Both the position numbers and the translations under genes were made by a program. A stretch of DNA of 14,473 nucleotides, from the NCBI GenBank assembly GCA_002420015.1, contig DIHF01000061.1, positions 4,887 to 19,359 of the forward strand. The letters are read 5' to 3'. Position 1 is the first letter of the stretch. Each line of letters opens with the position of its first letter. Shown here one piece after another: positions 5,650 through 12,029 of this stretch. This stretch comes from Micavibrio sp. UBA5703 (GTDB lineage: Bacteria; Pseudomonadota; Alphaproteobacteria; Micavibrionales; Micavibrionaceae). The notes beneath the pieces were generated by a model. The model searched no databases and had not been told where the DNA came from. It saw only the letters and a program-made list of their open reading frames with translations.

Positions 5650-6878
5650 CGGAACATCTCCCTGACCTTGTGCAACCCTTCAACCAATTGATCTATGTCT
5701 TCTCTGTTCGAATACAAACCCAGTGATGCTCGTGCCGTGGCATCCAGCCCAAGCCTTTCCATCAACGGCATGCAGCAATGATGTCCGGCGCGGATCGCCA
5801 CGCCGCACTGGTCCAGTATCGTGCCGATATCCGACGGATGCGCGCCCTTCATGGTAAAGGATAAAATCCCGGCTTTCTCCGGCGCGTTACCGTGGATCGT
5901 CAGCCCCTCAATTTCGCGTAATTTTTTCGTTCCGTAAGACAGCAATTCCGATTCATGCGCCGCGACATTGTTCATACCGATCGCGCTCACGTAATCAATC
6001 GCCGCACCAAGCCCGATGACTTCGGCAATCGGCGGTGTTCCGGCCTCGAACCTGTAAGGCGCAGGCCGATAGGTCGTTTCCTCGAAGCTGACGCGCTCGA
6101 TCATGTCGCCGCCGCCCTGCCATGGCGGCATGGATTGCAGCACAGCTTCCTTGCCGTACAAAACGCCTATCCCGGTCGGGCCGTAGAGCTTGTGCCCGGT
6201 GAACACATAAAAATCCGCATCCAGCGCCGTCATGTTGACAGGGCTGTGGACGATGCCTTGCGACCCGTCGACCAGCACTTTCATATCCGGGTAAAAGTCC
6301 TTCGCTATCTCTATGATTTTACGGGCCGGATTGATAGTGCCGAGCGCATTCGAGATATGCACAAACGATACAAGCCGCGTCTTGTGGGTAAGCATGCGCT
6401 CGAACGCCGCAAGGTCCAGAACGCCGTCCTTATCGAACGGTACAATCTTAATCGTAATTCCTGTTCGGTCGCGGAGCATCTGCCACGGCACGATATTGGC
6501 GTGATGCTCCATAGCGGTCAGAATGATTTCATCGCCCGCTTTTAAATTGGCGCGGCCCCAGCTTTGCGCCACAAGGTTAATGCCTTCCGTGGCGTTGCGG
6601 GTAAAGATGATATTCTTTTCGGAGGGCGCACCGATGAAAGTGGCGACCTTGGCGCGCACAGCTTCAAAATCCGCCGTAAGTTTCTGCGAGACCTGATAAA
6701 GCCCCCGGTGGATATTGGCATAGCCGCTCTCGTACACGGCATCCATGGCGTCAATCACGGCCTGCGGCTTTTGCGCGCTGGCGGCGCTGTCCAGAAATGC
6801 AAGACGCTTGCCATGCATCTGCGTTTTCAACATGGGGAAGTCGTTGCGGTGTTTCTCAAAATTAATATCTTTTGCCAT
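5646..6878 (-). CDS. sufS: Group II cysteine desulfurase SufS
   Basis: SufS is a PLP enzyme that removes sulfur from L-cysteine as a persulfide and yields alanine, feeding the SufBCD scaffold. The 410-residue length is normal. Visible motifs are LDSAASAQKP near the start, the HANIVPWQ segment at 126-133 with His before it, DGSQGIVH (204-211), and FTGHKLYGPTGIGVLYG with the PLP Lys at 230. The active-site loop RAGHHCCMPLM follows, with catalytic Cys368 expected. The usual residue after that cysteine is Ala; here it is a second Cys (369). ATG 6878 has only a weak ribosome binding site and lies 167 bp downstream of sufD, a gap filled by a nested repeat. The gene overlaps sufT by 4 nt. No SufE or SufU partner is in the window. 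Confidence 0.97.
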   Translation of the reverse strand: MAKDINFEKHRNDFPMLKTQMHGKRLAFLDSAASAQKPQAVIDAMDAVYESGYANIHRGLYQVSQKLTADFEAVRAKVATFIGAPSEKNIIFTRNATEGINLVAQSWGRANLKAGDEIILTAMEHHANIVPWQMLRDRTGITIKIVPFDKDGVLDLAAFERMLTHKTRLVSFVHISNALGTINPARKIIEIAKDFYPDMKVLVDGSQGIVHSPVNMTALDADFYVFTGHKLYGPTGIGVLYGKEAVLQSMPPWQGGGDMIERVSFEETTYRPAPYRFEAGTPPIAEVIGLGAAIDYVSAIGMNNVAAHESELLSYGTKKLREIEGLTIHGNAPEKAGILSFTMKGAHPSDIGTILDQCGVAIRAGHHCCMPLMERLGLDATARASLGLYSNREDIDQLVEGLHKVREMFR

Positions 6879-6897
6879 TACACATTCTTATTTTTAA

Positions 6898-7041
6898 AAC
6901 CACGAATGGACACGAATAAACACAAATAAAATCTGCATTCCCCGCGAAAGCGGGGATCTAAATAAAGCCGCTCAAAAGATTCCCGCTTGCGCGGGAAACG
7001 CATATAACAAAATTCGTGTCCATTCGTGTTCATTCGTGGTT
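6898..7041. repeat. Nested repeat: inverted arms of 10-bp tandem units around a paired palindrome
   Basis: The left arm (6898-6927) is three 10-bp units of the form AACCACGAAT, GGACACGAAT, AAACACAAAT. The right arm (7012-7041) is its reverse complement with four mismatches in 30. Between the arms lies the palindrome pair at 6938-7000. The element fills nearly the whole sufD-sufS gap; the right arm stops 4 bp from the sufD stop codon. In RNA the arms could form a long stem between the two cistrons. Confidence 0.85.
6938..7000. repeat. Paired palindromic repeat (two hairpins), copy between sufD and sufS
   Basis: Hairpins are CCCCGC-GAAA-GCGGGG (6940-6955) and TTCCCGC-TTGC-GCGGGAA (6980-6997). 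They match the element at 2252-2315 base for base in the stems and loops; only the 17-bp spacer differs. Inner flanks GGATCT and AGATT are complementary, so the units are inverted relative to each other. Confidence 0.88.
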
Positions 7042-7045
7042 AAAA

Positions 7046-7984
7046 TTACAAAACACCCTTTAGCCACAAACTTGCCGTTTCCTTCACAAAAACCTGCGTC
7101 TTCTCATCCGCAACCTTCTCCACCGCTTCGTCCACAAAGGCTTGCACAAGAAGCATCCGCGCCTCAACCTCTGTCAAACCGCGCGAACGCAGGTAAAACA
7201 GCGGCTCGTCATCCAGTTGTCCACAGGTCGCGCCGTGCGAGCATTTCACGTCGTCGGCATAAATCTCAAGCTCCGGCTTGGTGTCCATCTCGGCGCGGTC
7301 CGACAGCAACAGCGCGTTGGAAAGCTGATAACCGTCCGTCTTTTGTGCCGCCTGCCGGACATGGATTTTCCCCTGAAACACGCCCCGCGATTCATCGCCC
7401 AGCACCGAGCGGAAAAACTGACTGGACCTGCAATGCGGCGCTTCGTGGGTGATGACAATCGTCGTATCGGCGTGCTGTTTTCCTTTCAACAGATTAACGC
7501 CGCTGATATCGCATTCGGCGTTTTTACCCGTCAACGCTGCATGGGTTTCATTTCGTACCAGCGCACCGCCCTTGATAAGCGTAAAGCCGTTATAAAAAGA
7601 ATCCTGCTTTTGACTCAACACGGTATTGATCGTTATAACGCCCGTATCCTCGATAATCCGGTAATGGTGCAGCCTTGCATTCGTACCCAGCGTGATTTCG
7701 ACCGCCGTATTCTTCCAATACGATCCAGCCCCGGTGTGACGCTCAATCAGGGTCAATTCCGCGCCCTCATCCAAAACTACTTTTAAAACAGGGGCCTGCA
7801 GCATTCCATCCCGGCCTGTGAACAGGATTTCCTCCACCTGTCCACCGCTTTGTCCACGGTTTTTGTGGATAACAATTTCCTTATCGTCCGCACGTGTCAG
7901 GTTTTGCGGAATGGCCTTGGAAATATTGGTGTATTTCCATTCCTCCTGTTTGGGCGCAGGTAAATTGTCAGGCGCAAGCCTCAT
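7046..7984 (-). CDS. sufD: SUF scaffold subunit SufD (short form, 312 aa)
   Basis: SufD pairs with SufB and SufC to form the SufBC2D scaffold on which Fe-S clusters are built, and is linked to iron entry. The protein opens with APKQEEWKYTNISKA, the motif that in E. coli SufD sits about 45 residues into the protein, so an N-terminal segment is missing. The beta-helix core and the C-terminal SufB/D signature (VKCSHGATCGQLDDEPLFYL, then SRGLTEVEARMLLVQAF) are intact. The start at 7984 is fixed by an ATGA overlap with the sufC stop. The shortness therefore looks like a natural short form rather than a frameshift. About 60 bp after its stop begins the palindromic repeat. Confidence 0.95.
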   Translation of the reverse strand: MRLAPDNLPAPKQEEWKYTNISKAIPQNLTRADDKEIVIHKNRGQSGGQVEEILFTGRDGMLQAPVLKVVLDEGAELTLIERHTGAGSYWKNTAVEITLGTNARLHHYRIIEDTGVITINTVLSQKQDSFYNGFTLIKGGALVRNETHAALTGKNAECDISGVNLLKGKQHADTTIVITHEAPHCRSSQFFRSVLGDESRGVFQGKIHVRQAAQKTDGYQLSNALLLSDRAEMDTKPELEIYADDVKCSHGATCGQLDDEPLFYLRSRGLTEVEARMLLVQAFVDEAVEKVADEKTQVFVKETASLWLKGVL

Positions 7985-8742
7985 GCTGCCGCTCCAAGGA
8001 ATTCGCCGTAACCCTTTTTCTCAAGCTCTTTGGCCAGATCCGGCCCGCCAGTTTTTACAATCCGCCCACCCGAAAGAACATGCACCACATCCGGCACGAT
8101 ATAATCCAAAAGGCGCTGATAATGGGTAATCACCAGAAAGCTGCGTTCCGGCGAACGCAGCGCATTCACCCCGTCGGCCACGACCTTCAGCGCGTCGATA
8201 TCGAGGCCGCTGTCGGTTTCATCGAGCACACAAAATTTCGGCTCGAGGATTGCCATCTGAAGAACCTCGTTGCGTTTTTTCTCGCCGCCGGAAAACCCGA
8301 CATTGACGGCGCGCTTCATCATGTCTTCTTTGATGCCAAGTTCCGCCGTTTTGGATTTGATCAGTTTCAGGATACCCAGCGCGTCCAGCTCCTCCTGACC
8401 CCGCTGCTTGCGGATGGCATTGACGGAGGTCTTAAGAAACGTGTTCATGTTCACGCCGGGAATTTCCACCGGGTACTGGAACGCCAGGAACATGCCGGCG
8501 GCGGCGCGTTCTTCCGGCTCCAGCGCCAGCAGGTCTTTCCCCTCCAGCGTGACGGAACCTTTCGTGACTTCATACCCTTCGCGCCCGGCCAGAACGTATG
8601 ACAAGGTTGATTTGCCCGAGCCGTTCGGACCCATAATGGCATGCACCTGCCCGCCACCAATTTCGAGATTGATACCCTTCAGAATTTCTTTTGTGCCCTT
8701 ATCCGTTTCGATGGAGGCTTTTAAATTTTTAATTTTGATCAT
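7981..8742 (-). CDS. sufC: SUF ATPase SufC
   Basis: This is a soluble ABC-type ATPase that drives the conformational change of the SufBC2D scaffold. All ABC motifs are visible in the 253 residues: Walker A GPNGSGKST (38-46), a Q-loop in AFQYP, the signature FSGGEKKRNEVLQ, Walker B FCVLDETDSGLD with the SufC-typical D-E-T-D-S-G-L-D form, and the switch histidine in LVITHYQRLLDYI. The ATG at 8742 lies 14 nt inside the end of the upstream CPCC gene, so translation of the two is probably coupled. It overlaps sufD by 4 nt. The ribosome binding site is poor, which fits dependence on coupling. Confidence 0.97.
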   Translation of the reverse strand: MIKIKNLKASIETDKGTKEILKGINLEIGGGQVHAIMGPNGSGKSTLSYVLAGREGYEVTKGSVTLEGKDLLALEPEERAAAGMFLAFQYPVEIPGVNMNTFLKTSVNAIRKQRGQEELDALGILKLIKSKTAELGIKEDMMKRAVNVGFSGGEKKRNEVLQMAILEPKFCVLDETDSGLDIDALKVVADGVNALRSPERSFLVITHYQRLLDYIVPDVVHVLSGGRIVKTGGPDLAKELEKKGYGEFLGAAA

Positions 8743-9049
8743 TTTTAAACCTGCGATCTGTTGATCTGTACATAGTTTTGTATTTATTAAAATTTTCTCT
8801 GGCTTCAGTCAGTGAATAATCTCCATTCGGTCCGCCCCAAACTTCATCAGCATGCTGACCATCTTGGCCATCATCTTCCCAACCACAAATTTCGCAAATC
8901 TCATAGGCTGCAATCTCACCTAAACTAAATTCACAGCAACAGGGACACATAAAGAGATTATCTTTTTTCTCTCGCTTTGCTTGGCTTCCAGCCTCTACAC
9001 TGGAGGTATACTTTGCAAACCATTTTTCTTTTTCATCAGAATTGCTCAT
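8729..9049 (-). CDS. Cysteine-rich CPCC-domain protein, 106 aa, within the suf operon
   Basis: The protein resembles the Cys_rich_CPCC family. CPCCC stands at residues 35-39, ICEICGWEDDGQD at 51-63 (Cys52, Cys55), then GGPNGDYSLTEARENF. The cysteine arrangement suggests a zinc-ribbon-like metal site. The family's biochemical role is unknown to me. The first 30 residues are charged and helical. The start at 9049 is well supported by AAGGAG six bases upstream. Its last codons overlap the sufC start by 14 nt, so it is translated just before sufC. This is not a usual suf operon member. Whether it handles metal for the pathway or merely landed here cannot be told from sequence. Confidence 0.88.
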   Translation of the reverse strand: MSNSDEKEKWFAKYTSSVEAGSQAKREKKDNLFMCPCCCEFSLGEIAAYEICEICGWEDDGQDGQHADEVWGGPNGDYSLTEARENFNKYKTMYRSTDRRFKNDQN

Positions 9050-9063
9050 TACAACTCCTTATC

Positions 9064-9094
9064 CGTCACCCCGGCGAAAGGAGCCGGGATGACG
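9064..9094. repeat. Palindrome, CGTCA ... TGACG type
   Basis: An imperfect palindrome has outer arms CGTCA (9064-9068) and TGACG (9090-9094) and inner CCGGC/GCCGG arms. It is of the dispersed CGTCATCCCGGC kind. It lies 15 bp upstream of the CPCC gene and overlaps neither gene. Confidence 0.7.
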
Positions 9095-9109
9095 CCACAG
9101 CGTAAATGT

Positions 9110-9136
9110 CTCTGCGTCCTTTGTGTGCTTTGCGTT
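9110..9136. repeat. Three 9-bp tandem units between palindromes
   Basis: CTCTGCGTC, CTTTGTGTG and CTTTGCGTT follow each other directly. The phrase resembles a dispersed noncoding repeat seen in many genomes. Together with the palindromes at 9064-9094 and 9163-9190 it fills the 150-bp gap between the CPCC gene and the membrane protein. Confidence 0.55.
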
Positions 9137-9162
9137 TTATAAAACATTTCTTTCCTTTAAGC

Positions 9163-9190
9163 GCCGGATCCCCGCTTACGCGGGGAAGGC
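9163..9190. repeat. Hairpin unit related to the paired palindromes
   Basis: CCCCGC-TTAC-GCGGGG (9170-9185) has the same stem as the hairpins at 2253 and 6940 but a different loop. It lies just after the stop of the four-helix membrane protein gene (minus strand), where it could act as an mRNA 3' hairpin. Confidence 0.7.
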
Positions 9191-9199
9191 AATATCTGG

Positions 9200-9589
9200 C
9201 TACAAAACCAGCAACGCCATCCCGAGAATGATCCCCGAAATGCCGTCCAGCCACAGCCATTTCTTGACAAATTCTTTCCTGAGCAAGCCCTGTATCACGT
9301 TCGGCCACATCAGCAGCACCAGCGCCTTGAGCAGCGCCAGATACCCGATCACCATCAACACGATGGAAGCCAGCGAGTCCCAGTTGTTGTAAAAAACAAT
9401 AATGAACAGCGCGATCGGCAAAATCATGATGCCCATCACGAGGCTGAGCACGTCGTTATCGACGAACAGCGCGATAAAATCCTCCCACACGCGCTTCGTG
9501 AAAAAGCACGACAGCCCCAGCACCAGATAAAACGCGCCAAAAAACACCAGAAACGGATCGGTATTTACACTAGTGCCTAAACCTAACAT
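9200..9589 (-). CDS. Small integral membrane protein, 129 aa, four predicted helices
   Basis: I do not recognise the family. Hydrophobic segments lie at about residues 12-30, 47-67, 72-95 and 112-129. Short charged links (TKRVWEDF; RKEFVKKW) suggest an inner-membrane protein with both ends on the same side. There is a single Cys (28) and no obvious metal-binding or transport motif. The start at 9589 has a good ribosome binding site (AAAGGGAGA a few bases upstream). It sits between sufB and the CPCC gene in the same direction but is flanked on both sides by palindromic units, so it may have been acquired with the repeats. No role in Fe-S assembly can be claimed. Confidence 0.8.
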   Translation of the reverse strand: MLGLGTSVNTDPFLVFFGAFYLVLGLSCFFTKRVWEDFIALFVDNDVLSLVMGIMILPIALFIIVFYNNWDSLASIVLMVIGYLALLKALVLLMWPNVIQGLLRKEFVKKWLWLDGISGIILGMALLVL

Positions 9590-9627
9590 TGCTTTCTCCC
9601 TTTCACGTTAACCCACATATCAGAAAC

Positions 9628-9659
9628 CCGTCATTACACGGCTTGTCCGTGTAATCCAT
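9628..9659. repeat. 32-bp terminal palindrome, left copy
   Basis: Hairpin arms ATTACACGG (9633-9641) and CCGTGTAAT (9647-9655) flank a 5-nt loop, with outer CCGTC and inner CCAT. It is the exact reverse complement of 9960-9991. The stop codon and last codons of the GIY-YIG gene lie inside it. Confidence 0.95.
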
Positions 9660-9948
9660 TGACTTCATCCCATAAATCCAGCCAATCCGGATTTCCTTCT
9701 TCAATCAAATTTACCTTCCATTGCCGTGGATAACGCCTCAATCGCTTTTCCCAGCTAACGGCATCTTCCCAATTTCCACATTCTTTATACCAAACAAGTC
9801 TTTTTACTTCGTACTGGGAAGTAAATTTACTTCCATTGTCAAATTTATGCTGACTTATCCTGCTTATAAGGTCGGATGTCATACCCTTATAAATTGTTCC
9901 ATTCTTCTTACTTGCCAACATATAGATATAAAAATTCTTTTCTTTCAT
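9634..9948 (-). CDS. GIY-YIG family nuclease, single domain, 104 aa
   Basis: The protein has the whole GIY-YIG core: YIY (residues 7-9) and TIYKG (18-22) for the name-giving strands, the conserved Arg30 in SDLISRISQHK, and the catalytic Glu67 in SWEKRLRRYP. The family's C-terminal block WKVNLIEEGNPDWLDLW follows. Such small stand-alone proteins are related to the UvrC and homing-endonuclease catalytic domain; the substrate is generally unknown. The last residues (NGLHGQAV) and the TAA stop are encoded by the left palindrome. The start at 9948 has GAGAAG shortly upstream, directly after the right palindrome. The gene is somewhat more AT-rich than the suf genes around it and interrupts the operon between sufB and sufC. 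Confidence 0.92.
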   Translation of the reverse strand: MKEKNFYIYMLASKKNGTIYKGMTSDLISRISQHKFDNGSKFTSQYEVKRLVWYKECGNWEDAVSWEKRLRRYPRQWKVNLIEEGNPDWLDLWDEVNGLHGQAV

Positions 9949-9959
9949 TGTCTTCTCGC

Positions 9960-9991
9960 ATGGATTACACGGACAAGCCGTGTAATGACGG
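9960..9991. repeat. 32-bp terminal palindrome, right copy
   Basis: It is the exact inverted copy of 9628-9659, with hairpin arms at 9964-9972 and 9978-9986. It lies in the 50-bp gap between the sufB stop (9999) and the GIY-YIG start (9948). In the suf mRNA it would form a hairpin right after sufB. Confidence 0.95.
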
Positions 9992-9998
9992 TAAAAAA

Positions 9999-11456
9999 CT
10001 ATCCCACGCTCCCCTCCAGACTAATCCCGATGAGCTTCTGCGCTTCGACGGCAAACTCCATCGGCAGATGTTGCATGACCTCGCGGGCGAAGCCGTTGAC
10101 GATCAGCGCCACAGCCTCTTCCGGCCCGATGCCGCGCTGACGGCAATATAATAGCTGATCTTCCGATATTTTACTTGTCGTTGCCTCGTGTTCCAGATTA
10201 GCCGTTTTATTGCGGCTTTCGATATAAGGAACCGTATGTGCGCCACACTGGTCGCCGATCAAAAGAGAGTCGCACTGGGTAAAGTTACGGGCATTGTCCG
10301 CCTTGGGCATAATCTTGACCAGCCCCCGATAGGTGTTGTTGGCGCGTCCGGCGCTGATCCCCTTGGAGATAATCCTGCTTTTTGTGTTCTTGCCGATATG
10401 GATCATCTTCGTGCCCGTATCGGCCTGCTGCGCGCCGTTGGTGATGGCGACGGAATAAAACTCCCCCTGCGAATTATCGCCCTTGAGAATGCAGCTCGGG
10501 TATTTCCATGTAATCGCGCTTCCCGTCTCAACCTGTGTCCATGAAATTTTAGAGCCATTGCCCTCGCACAACCCGCGCTTGGTAACAAAATTATAGATGC
10601 CGCCCTTGCCGTCTTCATCGCCGGGATACCAGTTTTGCACTGTGGAATATTTAATCTCCGCATCCTCATGCGCGATCAGCTCAACGACCGCCGCATGCAA
10701 CTGGCGCTCGTCGCGCATCGGCGCGGTGCAGCCCTCAAGATAAGAAACATACGATCCTTTATCTGCGATTATCAAAGTACGCTCGAATTGTCCGGTGTTC
10801 AGCTCGTTGATCCTGAAGTAAGTCGACAATTCCATCGGACAGCGCACACCCTCGGGGATATAAACGAACGAACCATCGGTAAATACGGCACTGTTCAGGC
10901 AGGCATGTTTGTTGTCGCTGTAAGGAACGACCGAGCCCATATATTTCCTGACCAGATCAGGGTATTTCTGCACCGCCTCGCTGATTGAACAAAACAGAAC
11001 ACCGGCCTTGGCCAGTTCCTCTTTAAAAGTAGTCGCGACCGAAACGGAATCGAAAACCACATCAACGGCCACACCCGCCAGCAATTCCTGCTCACGCAAC
11101 GGAATGCCAAGCTTTTTGTATGTATCCAGCAATTTGGGATCGACCTCGTCAAGGCTCTGCGGCTTGTCCTTCATGGATTTCGGCGCGGCGTAGTAATAAG
11201 CATCCTGATAATCGATAACCGGAAAATCGACCTTGGCCCATTTGGGTTCGGGCATATCCTGCCACATCCGAAACGCCTTTAAACGCCATTCCAGCAGCCA
11301 TTCCGGCTCGTTCTTTTTGGCCGAGATAAAACGCACGATATCTTCAGACAGGCCCTTGGGTGCTTTTTCCGATTCAATATCGGTCACAAACCCGGCGGCG
11401 TATTTCCCGCCCAGCCCTTCGACCTGCTTGATGGTGTCTTCCGAAACGCTGCTCAT
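9999..11456 (-). CDS. sufB: SUF scaffold subunit SufB
   Basis: SufB is the scaffold subunit on which the nascent cluster is assembled, accepting persulfide sulfur from SufS. The 485-residue protein is full length and highly conserved. Motifs include VPYSDNKHACLNSAVFTDGS, YIPEGVRCPMELSTYFRINE, YLEGCTAPMRDE, VQNWYPGDEDGKGGIYNFVT, the C-terminal CGAHTVPYIESRNKTANLEH followed by EATTSKISEDQL, and CRQRGIGPEEAVALIVNGF. Its ATG at 11456 overlaps the stop of the regulator gene as ATGA. Downstream the operon is broken by the GIY-YIG element only 7 bp after the stop codon, and sufC follows about 1.25 kb later. Confidence 0.98.
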   Translation of the reverse strand: MSSVSEDTIKQVEGLGGKYAAGFVTDIESEKAPKGLSEDIVRFISAKKNEPEWLLEWRLKAFRMWQDMPEPKWAKVDFPVIDYQDAYYYAAPKSMKDKPQSLDEVDPKLLDTYKKLGIPLREQELLAGVAVDVVFDSVSVATTFKEELAKAGVLFCSISEAVQKYPDLVRKYMGSVVPYSDNKHACLNSAVFTDGSFVYIPEGVRCPMELSTYFRINELNTGQFERTLIIADKGSYVSYLEGCTAPMRDERQLHAAVVELIAHEDAEIKYSTVQNWYPGDEDGKGGIYNFVTKRGLCEGNGSKISWTQVETGSAITWKYPSCILKGDNSQGEFYSVAITNGAQQADTGTKMIHIGKNTKSRIISKGISAGRANNTYRGLVKIMPKADNARNFTQCDSLLIGDQCGAHTVPYIESRNKTANLEHEATTSKISEDQLLYCRQRGIGPEEAVALIVNGFAREVMQHLPMEFAVEAQKLIGISLEGSVG

Positions 11457-11854
11457 GATGTCATATCCGCAAGAGTGATACTTTCAAGGGCACTATTAAG
11501 CGCGGCATTTACCGGGTTCCACCTACCCTTGACCGCGCAGCAGCTTTCATAATCGCAGGAGCCTTCGCCACCCTCAACGCAGGCCGTCAGGGAAATCGGC
11601 CCATCCACGGCCTTAACTATCTTGGCAATGCTTATATTCGCCGCATCGTTGTTCATCACATAGCCGCCATTAGCCCCGCGCACGGAATTAAGAATGCCTT
11701 CCTTGACAAGAAGTTTGAGCACTTTAGATACCGTCGGTTCCGGCAATCTTGTTTTTTCAGCCAGTGCCGCCGCGCTAAGAACCGCATTCCCGCTCCCCTT
11801 AAAGGCAGCCAGAATAACAACGGCATAATCGGCAAGGCGTGAAACTTTAATCAT
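11453..11854 (-). CDS. iscR: Rrf2-family transcription regulator of the suf operon (IscR-like)
   Basis: This is the first gene of the operon. The N-terminal winged helix-turn-helix is typical of Rrf2 proteins (MIKVSRLADYAVVILAAF; RLPEPTVSKVLKLLVKEGIL; SVRGANGGYVM). The C-terminal part carries a cysteine cluster, CVEGGEGSC then DYESCCAVKGRW, where IscR-type regulators bind a [2Fe-2S] cluster. Here there are four cysteines, the last two adjacent. Such regulators sense cluster status and repress or activate suf genes. I prefer ATG 11854, which aligns with family starts; a TTG at 11863 in frame would add three residues. It overlaps sufB by 4 nt. The symbol is by family; SUF-specific Rrf2 regulators also carry other names. 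Confidence 0.9.
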   Translation of the reverse strand: MIKVSRLADYAVVILAAFKGSGNAVLSAAALAEKTRLPEPTVSKVLKLLVKEGILNSVRGANGGYVMNNDAANISIAKIVKAVDGPISLTACVEGGEGSCDYESCCAVKGRWNPVNAALNSALESITLADMTS

Positions 11855-11866
11855 TTCGCTCAAAAC

Positions 11867-11881
11867 GTACTAAAAATGTAC
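11867..11881. promoter_or_regulatory. Possible operator upstream of the suf regulator
   Basis: GTAC-TAAAAAT-GTAC lies 12-27 nt before the regulator's ATG, and GTACTA recurs at 11942-11947 in the same 175-bp divergent region. On the minus strand a TTGAAA lies 19 nt before TGTAAT, a possible promoter with a slightly long spacer. Rrf2 autoregulation would place an operator here, but I cannot match these bases to a known consensus. Confidence 0.25.
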
Positions 11882-12002
11882 CCATTACATGTCACTTCAA
11901 CGCATTGTTTTCAAGGGAAAACTCGAAATGGAATACTAACGGTACTATATTTGAGCACGCCCAATCCACCACTTCGCAAATCCCTCCCCCTGTGTTAGGC
12001 TT

Positions 12003-12023
12003 TATAGTCTTGATTCATAAGGA
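12003..12023 (+). promoter_or_regulatory. Possible -10 and ribosome binding site of the fused membrane/spermidine synthase gene
   Basis: TATAGT at 12003-12008 is followed by AAGGAT at 12018-12023, six bases before the ATG at 12030. No convincing -35 is seen. The ribosome binding site is good enough to fix the start; the -10 would give a very short leader. Confidence 0.35.
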
Positions 12024-12029
12024 TTTATC

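Larger units (their letters stand above)
9628..9991 (-). mobile_element. Candidate 364-bp mobile element: GIY-YIG gene between 32-bp inverted hairpin repeats
   Basis: Two identical 32-bp sequences in inverted orientation bound a single nuclease gene. Each end is a 9-bp-stem hairpin with the CGTCATT...AATCCA scaffold of common dispersed palindromes. The element begins 7 bp after the sufB stop codon. I see no clear target-site duplication in the flanks. The mobile nature is inference from architecture; the repeat identity and gene position are seen directly. Confidence 0.6.

Noticed and set aside
6898..7041. CRISPR array
   Set aside because: The units are 10 bp, directly abutting and arranged as inverted arms, without spacers or cas genes.
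7864..7872. Perfect DnaA box
   Set aside because: It is inside the sufD coding sequence, where the bases encode conserved-looking residues; isolated chance match.
7046..7984. sufD as a frameshifted or truncated pseudogene
   Set aside because: The short N-terminus is explained by a start that overlaps the sufC stop by 4 nt, and no extra SufD-like N-terminal sequence lies in another frame upstream.
9066..9308. An 80-residue minus-strand frame over the repeat region
   Set aside because: It is made of repeat sequence (FIKRKAHKGRRDIYA phrase) and the 3' end of the membrane protein in another frame, with no independent support.
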